64,000 bases of DNA, taken from positions 62,001 to 126,000 of the forward strand of contig JAFZKN010000019.1 of NCBI GenBank assembly GCA_017553635.1, written 5' to 3'. Source of the DNA: Treponema sp. (GTDB lineage: Bacteria; Spirochaetota; Spirochaetia; Treponematales; Treponemataceae). Shown here piece after piece: positions 1 to 6,038 of this stretch. A program made the position numbers and the translations under genes. Position 1 is the stretch's first letter, and each line of letters starts with the position of its first letter. The notes under the pieces were generated by a model, which had not been told where the DNA came from, ran no database searches, and saw only the letters and a list, made by a program, of their open reading frames with translations.

Positions 1-1
1 G

Positions 2-124
2 GCTTTTGGCCGGGATGTAAAGCTTAACGAATGGCTTTTTTTTGGAAGAGCCTGCGCTGCATTTAAATTAAACTGTTCTGACGGGATCCTAAAGTCAATT
101 TCCTTTACTGTTCTGGAAGATTAA
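2..124 (+). CDS. C-terminal end of an unidentified gene (cut by window start)
   Basis: Frame 2 is open from the first bases to a TAA at 122-124 and reads as 40 residues ending in SFTVLED. The frame has no internal stop and ordinary composition, so it is probably the tail of a gene that starts before the window. The fragment is too short to assign a family. A G-rich run follows the stop, and the next gene is convergent on the minus strand. Confidence is modest because 123 open bases can arise by chance. Confidence 0.4.
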   Translation, partial: AFGRDVKLNEWLFFGRACAAFKLNCSDGILKSISFTVLED

Positions 125-133
125 GGGGGGAAA

Positions 134-448
134 TCAGTTATCCAGATTGCTTAAAAGTGATTTGATTATTGGTGTAATTAGAGACAATTGTTTTTTATCG
201 CATCTATTGATTAGTTCAGCAATTTCTTTATTTGAAATTGATTTTTCATCAAAAAGTAAATCATCTGTTCGTACGTTCAATGCTTTTGATATTTCGACAA
301 GAACCTGGAGGCTGAGCTTTGTTGAACCGGTTTCTATGTGGCTCATATGTGTCGGTGAAATGCTGATTTTTTCTGCCAGGTCTTCCTGTGTCAATTCTGC
401 TATTTTTCTGAATTTCTTTATTCGTTTTCCAATTGCTTTATAATCCAC
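134..448 (-). CDS. XRE-family helix-turn-helix regulator
   Basis: This 104-residue protein has a Cro/C1-type helix-turn-helix over about residues 8-62, with the typical core LTQEDLAEKISISPTHMSHI followed by ETG. The C-terminal 40 residues are a short helical tail, probably for dimerisation, with no enzymatic domain. It is transcribed away from the lipoprotein pair at 568-1911, and the gap between them holds several GCCTATATAG half-sites that are its likely operators. It therefore probably represses itself and the divergent lipoprotein genes. Whether it belongs to a mobile element or toxin-antitoxin unit cannot be told from sequence alone. Confidence 0.85.
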   Translation of the reverse strand: MDYKAIGKRIKKFRKIAELTQEDLAEKISISPTHMSHIETGSTKLSLQVLVEISKALNVRTDDLLFDEKSISNKEIAELINRCDKKQLSLITPIIKSLLSNLDN

Positions 449-454
449 TTTTAT

Positions 455-539
455 GCCTATATAGTTAAATTTAGTTGAATTTTATAGGCAGCTAATCTAT
501 AATTACATAGTCTATATAGGCTAAAAATAGCCTATATAG
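455..539. promoter_or_regulatory. Repeated GCCTATATAG half-sites between divergent genes
   Basis: The half-site GCCTATATAG occurs at 455-464 and 530-539, and its reverse complement CTATATAGGC at 512-521, with a shorter TATAGGC at 484-490. The 512-539 pair forms a perfect inverted repeat with an 8-base centre. They lie between the XRE gene and the lipoprotein gene, so they are probable operators of the regulator and overlap the divergent promoter region. Confidence 0.6.
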
Positions 540-567
540 TTCATATTATAATGACAAAGAGGGTTTT

Positions 568-1269
568 ATGAAACGAATTTCTGTACTTTTTATTATTAGT
601 CTTTTATTTTTTAGTTGTGCTTCTTCTATTGTTGAAATGGGAGATGCAATTTCTACAAGCCGTTCGGTTCCTGAATTAAATACGGTTACTACGGTTTCTA
701 TTGGTGATGTTATGTTGCTGCAGGCTACGGAAATAAAAACATCTGCTGTTCAAATACTTAAAGATGATCCGAAAGGTTTTTTTACTAAGGGATATTATAG
801 GTTTTATGGTTTCGCTGAAAAAGGCATAAAACTTTATGCACCTATAGTTACAACCGGAGCAAATTTTCCTTATGGAACAAGGTGGTTTGCATATGGAGAA
901 AGGACTGTAACAGATAGTACTTCTGTACAGTCTGAAAAAAAAGTTGTACTGTCGTTGGCTGGACTTGGAGGTTTGGGTAACTTCGCTAGAGGATTAAATA
1001 TACGTGAAGATTTTTATAAATTTACAGAAGTCACTTTGGAAGGGGCAGATAATTTTCAACAGACATTAATCTACACTGGAAGAGAAAAAAATATTGTAAA
1101 ATTTACATATCGTGAATTTAAAGATAACTTTGCAAGACCTGATTTTACAATTGATGTTCAATATGATTTATCAATGTCAAAAGATATATCTTTTAAGAAT
1201 GCAAGAATAGAAATAATTGATGCTACAAATAATTCTATAACATATAAGGTATTAAAGAATTTTAATTAA
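568..1269 (+). CDS. Hypothetical lipoprotein
   Basis: The 233-residue product begins with a lipoprotein signal peptide: MKR, a hydrophobic stretch, then a lipobox ending LFFSC, so the mature protein should be lipid-anchored at Cys17. The rest is a soluble, mixed alpha/beta sequence that I cannot assign to a family. The start is supported by GAGGG just upstream at 559-563. A second lipoprotein gene follows after 24 bases, so the two are probably co-transcribed, and the divergent XRE regulator with palindromic sites upstream suggests a small self-controlled surface-protein cassette. Confidence 0.75.
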   Translation: MKRISVLFIISLLFFSCASSIVEMGDAISTSRSVPELNTVTTVSIGDVMLLQATEIKTSAVQILKDDPKGFFTKGYYRFYGFAEKGIKLYAPIVTTGANFPYGTRWFAYGERTVTDSTSVQSEKKVVLSLAGLGGLGNFARGLNIREDFYKFTEVTLEGADNFQQTLIYTGREKNIVKFTYREFKDNFARPDFTIDVQYDLSMSKDISFKNARIEIIDATNNSITYKVLKNFN

Positions 1270-1293
1270 ACATTTGTCAGAGGGAAGGTAAAG

Positions 1294-1911
1294 ATGGAAA
1301 AGAATTTATTAATATGTTTTTGTATCTTGGTATTTGTTTCTTGTGGAAAAGATAAAGATAATGTTGTTCAGACGGGGCCAGATTTAAATGAGATTCCTAT
1401 TATCGAAGAAGAAAGAGAGTCATCGAAATTTCTTAAATTGCTTGAAAAAAAAGGAACATTTCTTATACAAGAACGATACAATGAAAAAACTTTAAAATAT
1501 TCCTTTCAGGATGATTACGAAAATATCTATACTGAATTAGTTAATGTAACAGATCCGACTTCAAATGCTTCAGTACATGTTTTAGATATTTCATATTACG
1601 TTTATCGGGGATATTCTGCAGGGAGCGAACGATACACTGCATATCTTGATGTTCAAGAATTGGATGAATTGATTAATTCTCTTGAGTATACAAAAAAGAG
1701 AGTTGAATCTTTAACAGATGAATCTTCATATACAACGTATACTTATACATCGTCGGAAGGGTGTCAAATTGGCGTAGTTTGGTATAATCCGAAAAAAATA
1801 TATCTGTTTTTTAAATTCGGTTCAGGAAAATGCGGAGTTGATTATTCAAATATTGATTCTTTTAAAGATGTCCTAATTGAATATAAGGGGATTTTGGAAA
1901 CATACAAATAA
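1294..1911 (+). CDS. Hypothetical lipoprotein
   Basis: The 205-residue product starts with a lipoprotein signal (MEKNLLICFCILVFVSCG), predicting acylation at the Cys in VSC, followed by a charged linker and then a globular domain rich in Tyr and Ser with two Cys (GCQIG and KCGVD) that could form a disulfide. No family is recognised. It follows the preceding lipoprotein gene closely with GGAAGG as ribosome binding site, which implies one transcript. The two products are not obvious paralogues. Confidence 0.7.
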   Translation: MEKNLLICFCILVFVSCGKDKDNVVQTGPDLNEIPIIEEERESSKFLKLLEKKGTFLIQERYNEKTLKYSFQDDYENIYTELVNVTDPTSNASVHVLDISYYVYRGYSAGSERYTAYLDVQELDELINSLEYTKKRVESLTDESSYTTYTYTSSEGCQIGVVWYNPKKIYLFFKFGSGKCGVDYSNIDSFKDVLIEYKGILETYK

Positions 1912-1938
1912 AATAATGAAACATTGAGTTTGACTTTT

Positions 1939-2496
1939 TCATACACTTAAAAAATCCTCAAACTCTTTTTCACCTCTTTTTCGTCTCATAATTGAATCAA
2001 TTTTAACTGGGTTTTTTAGTTCATTGCCTTTTAGAAGTGTTTTAGGATGACAGAGTGGAACAGAAATAAATCCAAGGGTAAAAGAATTTTCTGACGCTGC
2101 AAATGTACATATGATTTTGTTTTTTACAAAATTTTCTTCAACTAAAGTTGATAAAGTGAATAGTTTATCCAAGCAAGACAAGAATCGTACTTTACGGCGT
2201 ACAGAACCTTTGACCATTTTTTCTGTATGTCCTTTTTTAATAAAATTAAAATCATTTTCAGTAAGTGTATTATTTAAGGCTTTGTCAAAAAACTGCTCAG
2301 CGGAAAGACTTGTATTTACTCCAGTCAGGTGAAGAAAATTTGATTTAGAAGCAGAAATAATATAAAACTCTTTTAACGAAAATCCTTTTGATGAAATTTT
2401 ATATTCATAATCAAGAAAGACATCCTTATATTTCTGAGCTCCAATGCAGATTGCTGAGAGAATATTTTGTTTAAAAGAAGTATTTTGTTTAGCCAT
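1939..2496 (-). CDS. PBECR4-like putative RNase toxin
   Basis: This 185-residue protein resembles the PBECR4 group (phage-associated BECR-fold nucleases related to barnase, EndoU, colicin E5/D and RelE). Visible support is the NFLHLTGV motif at residues 53-60, the following F-x-K-x-L-x-x-x-L-x-x-x-DF pattern at 70-84, and a C-terminal SFTLGF ... PKTLLK segment at 138-156. Catalytic residues cannot be fixed by eye. The gene has no clear Shine-Dalgarno site. Upstream on the same strand are, in order, a promoter, a two-repeat RNA and a terminator, which is the layout of type III toxin-antitoxin loci. The family assignment is from memory of motifs, and the toxin role is inference. Confidence 0.55.
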   Translation of the reverse strand: MAKQNTSFKQNILSAICIGAQKYKDVFLDYEYKISSKGFSLKEFYIISASKSNFLHLTGVNTSLSAEQFFDKALNNTLTENDFNFIKKGHTEKMVKGSVRRKVRFLSCLDKLFTLSTLVEENFVKNKIICTFAASENSFTLGFISVPLCHPKTLLKGNELKNPVKIDSIMRRKRGEKEFEDFLSV

Positions 2497-2502
2497 AAAT
2501 CG

Positions 2503-2533
2503 GGGGAAAAAATAAGCCGACGTAATGTCGGCT
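2503..2533 (-). terminator. Rho-independent terminator between repeat RNA and toxin-like gene
   Basis: Read on the minus strand, a perfect 7-bp stem AGCCGAC/GTCGGCT (2515-2521 with 2527-2533) with a 5-base loop is followed by TATTTTTT. It stands directly before the minus-strand PBECR4-like gene and after the repeat RNA, where it would make the RNA abundant and allow only read-through into the gene. Confidence 0.75.
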
Positions 2534-2600
2534 ATGTTGCGGGTTTAAGGTCTCCGCAACGACCAATGGAATAGGGTTTAACGTCTCCTATCCGACATCC
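2534..2600 (-). ncRNA. Two-repeat structured RNA, candidate RNA antitoxin
   Basis: Two hairpins share an almost identical 11-base loop. On the plus strand, stem GTTGCGG/CCGCAAC (2536-2542 with 2554-2560) encloses GTTTAAGGTCT, and stem ATAGG/CCTAT (2571-2575 with 2587-2591) encloses GTTTAACGTCT. Stems differ in sequence but keep pairing, while the loop is conserved at 10 of 11 positions; the repeat spacing is 33 bases. With a promoter upstream and terminator downstream on the minus strand, this looks like a short repeat RNA made as its own transcript. Function is inferred from layout. Confidence 0.55.
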
Positions 2601-2602
2601 TT

Positions 2603-2630
2603 AATATAACATAATATGTGAAAAAGTCAA
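2603..2630 (-). promoter_or_regulatory. Sigma-70-type promoter for repeat RNA and toxin-like gene
   Basis: On the minus strand TTGACT (2625-2630) is followed after 16 bases by TATATT (2603-2608). Initiation would fall a few bases downstream, just ahead of the first repeat hairpin. Confidence 0.6.
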
Positions 2631-2827
2631 ATGTATTTTTGAATTTTCCCTAATAATTGTCTGGTTTGTTCAAGATTGTCTTTGTGGTTTTAGATTAAAT
2701 TCCGCATAAACTCTGTAAATCCCCTCTAAATTCTTAAAAATTCCTCCCGAAAATACACACATATAGTGTTTTTTGAGTAAATTCAGCAAAAAAAACACTT
2801 TTTTTGTTAAAATTTGTGAAAAACCGC

Positions 2828-2854
2828 TAAAGTCAAATTTGCCATCTCCGATAC
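2828..2854 (+). promoter_or_regulatory. Sigma-28 (FliA)-type promoter of first flaB
   Basis: TAAA (2828-2831), 15 bases, then TCCGATAC (2847-2854) matches the flagellar consensus TAAA-N15-GCCGATAA at 6 of 8 positions in the -10 element. It lies about 125 bases upstream of the flaB start. The rest of the 2640-2980 gap is a long leader with no other gene visible. Confidence 0.7.
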
Positions 2855-2980
2855 TTTGAATGTCGGGCGCACAGCGCTCCTCGGATGCAAGCTTGCCGGG
2901 AATCTGAAATCTTTAACGGGTTCTGACGGCGGCCGGATTGAAATGAGTTCAGTCTGTTCCGGGATATAAGGAGATACATT

Positions 2981-3841
2981 ATGGTTATTAATCACAACAT
3001 GAGTGCAATGTTTGCACAGAGATCACAGGGACTTACAGTCCTCAGCAATCAGAAAAACATGGAAAAACTCTCATCTGGTATGAGAATTAACCGTGCAGGC
3101 GATGATGCTTCTGGCTTAGCTGTTTCAGAAAAAATGCGTGCACAGATCCGTGGTTTGAATCAGGCTTCTACAAATGCACAGAACGGAATCAGTTTCATTC
3201 AGACAACAGAAGGCTATCTGCAGGAAACATCTGACATCGTTCAGCGCATCCGCGAACTTGCTGTTCAGTCTTCAAACGGAATCTATTCTGACGAAGACCG
3301 CATGCAGATTCAGGTTGAAGTTTCTTCACTCATCGAAGAAGTTGACCGCATTGCAAGTGCAGCTCAGTTTAACGGCATGAACATGCTTACTGGCCGCTTT
3401 GCCCGCCCTACTGGTGAAAACTCTGTTACAGGTTCTATGTGGTTCCACATCGGTGCCAACATGGATCAGAGAACACAGGTTTACATCGGAACAATGTCTG
3501 CAACAGCACTTGGACTTCGTGCTCTTGGAACTGACGAAAAAATGTCGCTTGCAGCTCCAGATGATGCTAACCGTGCAATTGGAACTTTGGATGAAGCACT
3601 TAAAAAGATCAACAAACAGCGTGCTGACCTTGGTGCTTATCAGAACCGTCTTGAAAAGACAGTAGTTGGTCTTGATATCGGAGCAGAAAACCTCCAGGCT
3701 TCTGAATCAAGAATCCGTGATACAAATATGGCTTCTGAAATGGTTGACTTTACAAAGAACCAGATCCTTAGCCAGGCTGGAACAGCAATGCTTGCACAGG
3801 CTAACCAGCAGGGACAGATGGTACTCAGTCTGTTAAGATAG
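2981..3841 (+). CDS. flaB: Periplasmic flagellin core protein FlaB
   Basis: This 286-residue protein is a spirochaete FlaB filament core protein, assembled in the periplasmic flagella. It starts [15 protein letters not shown], has the conserved N-terminal flagellin coiled coil (about 1-140: [19 protein letters not shown]) and C-terminal coiled coil (about 200-286: [11 protein letters not shown] ... [10 protein letters not shown] ... LSLLR), and a short central region, as in all FlaB proteins, which lack the long variable D2/D3 domains. AAGGAG at 2968-2973 supports the start. A near-copy lies at 10172-11032. It differs mainly near the end ([16 protein letters not shown] and [11 protein letters not shown]). 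Expression is probably sigma-28 dependent. Confidence 0.96.
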   Translation: MVINHNMSAMFAQRSQGLTVLSNQKNMEKLSSGMRINRAGDDASGLAVSEKMRAQIRGLNQASTNAQNGISFIQTTEGYLQETSDIVQRIRELAVQSSNGIYSDEDRMQIQVEVSSLIEEVDRIASAAQFNGMNMLTGRFARPTGENSVTGSMWFHIGANMDQRTQVYIGTMSATALGLRALGTDEKMSLAAPDDANRAIGTLDEALKKINKQRADLGAYQNRLEKTVVGLDIGAENLQASESRIRDTNMASEMVDFTKNQILSQAGTAMLAQANQQGQMVLSLLR

Positions 3842-3938
3842 GCTGAATAAATCAACCCCGATTAAGCCTGATGTTAAAGCGCAGGCTTAAAAATGAGTTC
3901 TGTGAAAATGCTACCCCGCAGAACTCAAAAAAAAGAAA

Positions 3939-3964
3939 GCTCGAGTTTTCTCGGGCTTTTTTTA
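3939..3964 (+). terminator. Rho-independent terminator of flaB
   Basis: Stem GCTCGAG/CTCGGGC (3939-3945 with 3950-3956, one G-U pair) and a TTTT loop are followed by eight T. A second inverted repeat, GAGTTCTGTG with CGCAGAACTC, lies just upstream and may add stability to the transcript end. Confidence 0.8.
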
Positions 3965-4068
3965 TTTTAAATTGGATTAGTTGTAACAATTCCTTTTCTT
4001 GGTTTTATAATTTTTATTCAAGTTTTTCTAGAGTAAATATTTATGTTCATATTTTTCGAAACCATTCC

Positions 4069-4098
4069 TCCCATCAATAACAATATGTTGGGATAGAG
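4069..4098. repeat. Short imperfect hairpin repeat, copy 1
   Basis: TCCCATCAAT ... ATATGTTGGGA followed by TAGAGG. TCCCA and TGGGA pair at the ends. Related copies occur at 4819-4848 (same arms, different loop) and, more diverged, at 5247-5270. They sit between small genes of the 4-5.3 kb island. Bases 3965-4283 hold otherwise only degenerate coding traces and no intact gene. Confidence 0.55.
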
Positions 4099-4283
4099 GG
4101 GAAAAAGAGGCTTAAAAATGCTGAATTTGATTTATAATCATGAGAAAAATTCTGATTACATGAAATTTTTCCAGATGAAAAAATCAAAATTCAGCGTTAT
4201 AATGTGTTCAACGGAGGAAAAAAGAAAGAACTGGTGCGTTATAACGATAGGAGATTTTAACTCAATACAGTACTGGCTTTGCT

Positions 4284-4400
4284 ATGCAATCAGGGATGTA
4301 TAGTGATTTACCATGTGGTAAAGATGTAATAAATGATCCGGCAAAACTTGTAGAAACTATAAAACAAGATGCAAAAGCTTTAAATTATACTTTTTTGTAG
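4284..4400 (+). pseudogene. Short coding relic, probable toxin-tip end
   Basis: A 38-codon frame (MQSGMYSDLPCGKDVINDPA... ending LNYTFL) runs to a TAG 19 bases before the next gene. Its sequence looks like real protein, and another broken frame just upstream (about 4160-4250, containing RYNVFNGGKKK) does too, so the stretch is best read as a frameshifted gene remnant. Its position directly before a small exported-protein gene matches the toxin-tip/immunity order seen at 29-37 kb. No family is recognised. Confidence 0.4.
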
Positions 4401-4419
4401 GATATTTTGAGGTAGGAAA

Positions 4420-4725
4420 ATGTGGAATAGACGAATAATAATTTTAAGTATTCTATTATTTGTAAATTTTTCTGAATTTGCGGTGACTAAAATGAAAAAA
4501 ATTGAAGACTTAAAAATAGGGAGTTTAAGGTCTGAAATCTATAAAGAGTTTGGGAAACCTGATTCTTATTTTGATCTTAATACAAATTTGATAAATGTAA
4601 TATATAAACAATCTGATACAGAATATTATAAATTATATTTTAGATTGAGTAATAAGTTATGGAAACTAACTAAAGTTATAAATGATGAAGAATATATAAT
4701 CTTCATGGATATAAGAATTGATTAG
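4420..4725 (+). CDS. Small exported protein, possible immunity protein
   Basis: The 101-residue product has an N-terminal hydrophobic segment (about residues 5-22) that could be a signal peptide or anchor, without a clear lipobox Cys. The mature part contains LKIGSLRSEIYKEFGKPDS, which recalls the 'L-x-x-G-x-x-x-x-x-V-x-x-x-x-G-x-P' pattern of SmpA/OmlA-like and BLIP-like small domains; this is only a resemblance. TGAGGTAGG upstream serves as ribosome binding site. It follows a decayed coding fragment with the order of a toxin tip and its immunity gene, so protection against a lost toxin is a reasonable guess. Confidence 0.5.
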   Translation: MWNRRIIILSILLFVNFSEFAVTKMKKIEDLKIGSLRSEIYKEFGKPDSYFDLNTNLINVIYKQSDTEYYKLYFRLSNKLWKLTKVINDEEYIIFMDIRID

Positions 4726-4818
4726 AAATGTATGTTTAAGAAATCTGAATGGGCTAAATAAAAATTGCTGTACGGATGCGGCATAAAGACAGTCGGGTAC
4801 GGTAGGTATTTTCCCCAC

Positions 4819-4848
4819 TCCCATCAATTGTAATATGTTGGGATAGAG
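4819..4848. repeat. Short imperfect hairpin repeat, copy 2
   Basis: TCCCATCAATTGTAATATG then TTGGGATAGAGG; identical outer arms to the copy at 4069-4098 but with the inner loop changed from AACA-type to TGTA-type. It lies immediately before the membrane protein gene at 4875. Confidence 0.55.
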
Positions 4849-4874
4849 GATAGTATTTCTGAGGAGAAGTAATC

Positions 4875-5228
4875 ATGATTTTTTTTTATTTTCCAATATT
4901 AAGACTTTTGATCGAAATATTCAGCTTTTTGATTGTTCCTCCTATTACACCAATATTAATGATTACTTTATATCCAGCTTTACTTTTTTTATTAGGAATA
5001 ATCAGTGAAGTATTGAATAGAGAAGGTAAAAATATCTACAGGAAAATGCTGCCGGTTTTCTTAATTCTTTTAAATGCATGTTCTGAATATTTCTTGTATA
5101 TAATTTTAATATGTACAGACGGTGATATATTTTTGGAACTTATACCTTTTGATTTACTTATTTCTACAATTGCGATTTTATTGGGATATTTTATAAGCTT
5201 ATTACAATATATTAGAAAACGAAGATAA
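4875..5228 (+). CDS. Small membrane protein of unknown function
   Basis: The 117-residue product is almost entirely hydrophobic, with about three to four membrane segments (roughly residues 5-25, 28-45, 55-75 and 85-110) and a basic C-terminus (YIRKRR). GAGGAG lies about eight bases upstream of the ATG. No family is recognised. Its place in the island of small exported genes, next to a repeated hairpin, makes an immunity role possible but unproven. The following 5229-5366 contains only a third diverged copy of the hairpin repeat. Confidence 0.5.
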   Translation: MIFFYFPILRLLIEIFSFLIVPPITPILMITLYPALLFLLGIISEVLNREGKNIYRKMLPVFLILLNACSEYFLYIILICTDGDIFLELIPFDLLISTIAILLGYFISLLQYIRKRR

Positions 5229-5366
5229 TACTGAAAAAATCTTAGTGCCATCAATAGCAATATGTAGGATTAAGCCACAAACAGGGGTAAAAAAACCGGA
5301 TCTGTTCCTGTACATTCCAATATTTATTAAGATACTGTAATTAAATAATAACACCGGTCTCAGGCG

Positions 5367-6017
5367 CTAAAGCCCGCAGATGAGATTTTTTACATCATCA
5401 GGGGTTTTGCAGATAAAGTCTGCGTGGCATTGAGTAAATTCAGCTTCGGAGCCAAAGCCCCAGAGTATGCCGATTGCCTTGAGGCCGGCAAGGTGTGCGC
5501 CTTTTACATCGTAAGAGCGGTCGCCGATCATGATTGTTTTATCGAGCTGGCCGGTAATTTTGTTTTCTGAAAGAACATATTTTATGACGTCGATTTTTTC
5601 CGTGCGGTTTTTTTCTTCTGTGTCGGCACCGCCGATAAAGTCAAAATATTTTGAAAGCCCTTTATTTTCTATAATCTTTTTTGTGTAAACTTCGGGTTTG
5701 CTTGTTGCGACGAATATTTTTTTTCCGCAGCTTCGAAGGTCTTTTAAAAGCTGTTCAACTCCGGGATAAAGCCCGCACATAAACATTCCCTGGGTAGAAT
5801 AAAAATCGCGGTAAACTTTTATTGCATTTTGAATTTCTGATTCAGGAAGCTTAAAGGTTGTCGTAAAGCTTTCTTTGAGCGATGGCCCAATCATTTTTAC
5901 AAATGTCTCTTTAGTATATGGAAGAGAATAGTAATCGCAGACCTTCTGCATGGATGCAAAAATGCCCTCGGAGGTATCGCATATCGTTCCGTCAAAGTCA
6001 AAAAGAATGTTTGTCAT
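5367..6017 (-). CDS. HAD-superfamily phosphatase, phosphoglycolate phosphatase-like
   Basis: This 216-residue protein is a haloacid dehalogenase-type hydrolase. Motif I is LFDFDGTICDTSEG near the N-terminus with the two catalytic Asp, a helical cap follows (about residues 15-85), motif II is FVATSKPE, the Lys-containing region is around residues 120-145, and motif III/IV is MIGDRSYDVKGAHLAGL. This pattern and length fit phosphoglycolate phosphatase/PpaX-like enzymes acting on small phosphate esters. The true substrate cannot be read from sequence. I use the ATG at 6017; an in-frame TTG lies two codons upstream. It is transcribed after the chemotaxis receptor on the same strand. Confidence 0.85.
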   Translation of the reverse strand: MTNILFDFDGTICDTSEGIFASMQKVCDYYSLPYTKETFVKMIGPSLKESFTTTFKLPESEIQNAIKVYRDFYSTQGMFMCGLYPGVEQLLKDLRSCGKKIFVATSKPEVYTKKIIENKGLSKYFDFIGGADTEEKNRTEKIDVIKYVLSENKITGQLDKTIMIGDRSYDVKGAHLAGLKAIGILWGFGSEAEFTQCHADFICKTPDDVKNLICGL

Positions 6018-6038
6018 TATCAAGATAATAGCACTTTT

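Noticed and set aside
4118..4303. 61-codon frame in the gap after flaB
   Set aside because: Text typical of protein appears in a different frame of the same DNA, so the region is better described as a decayed gene than as this frame.
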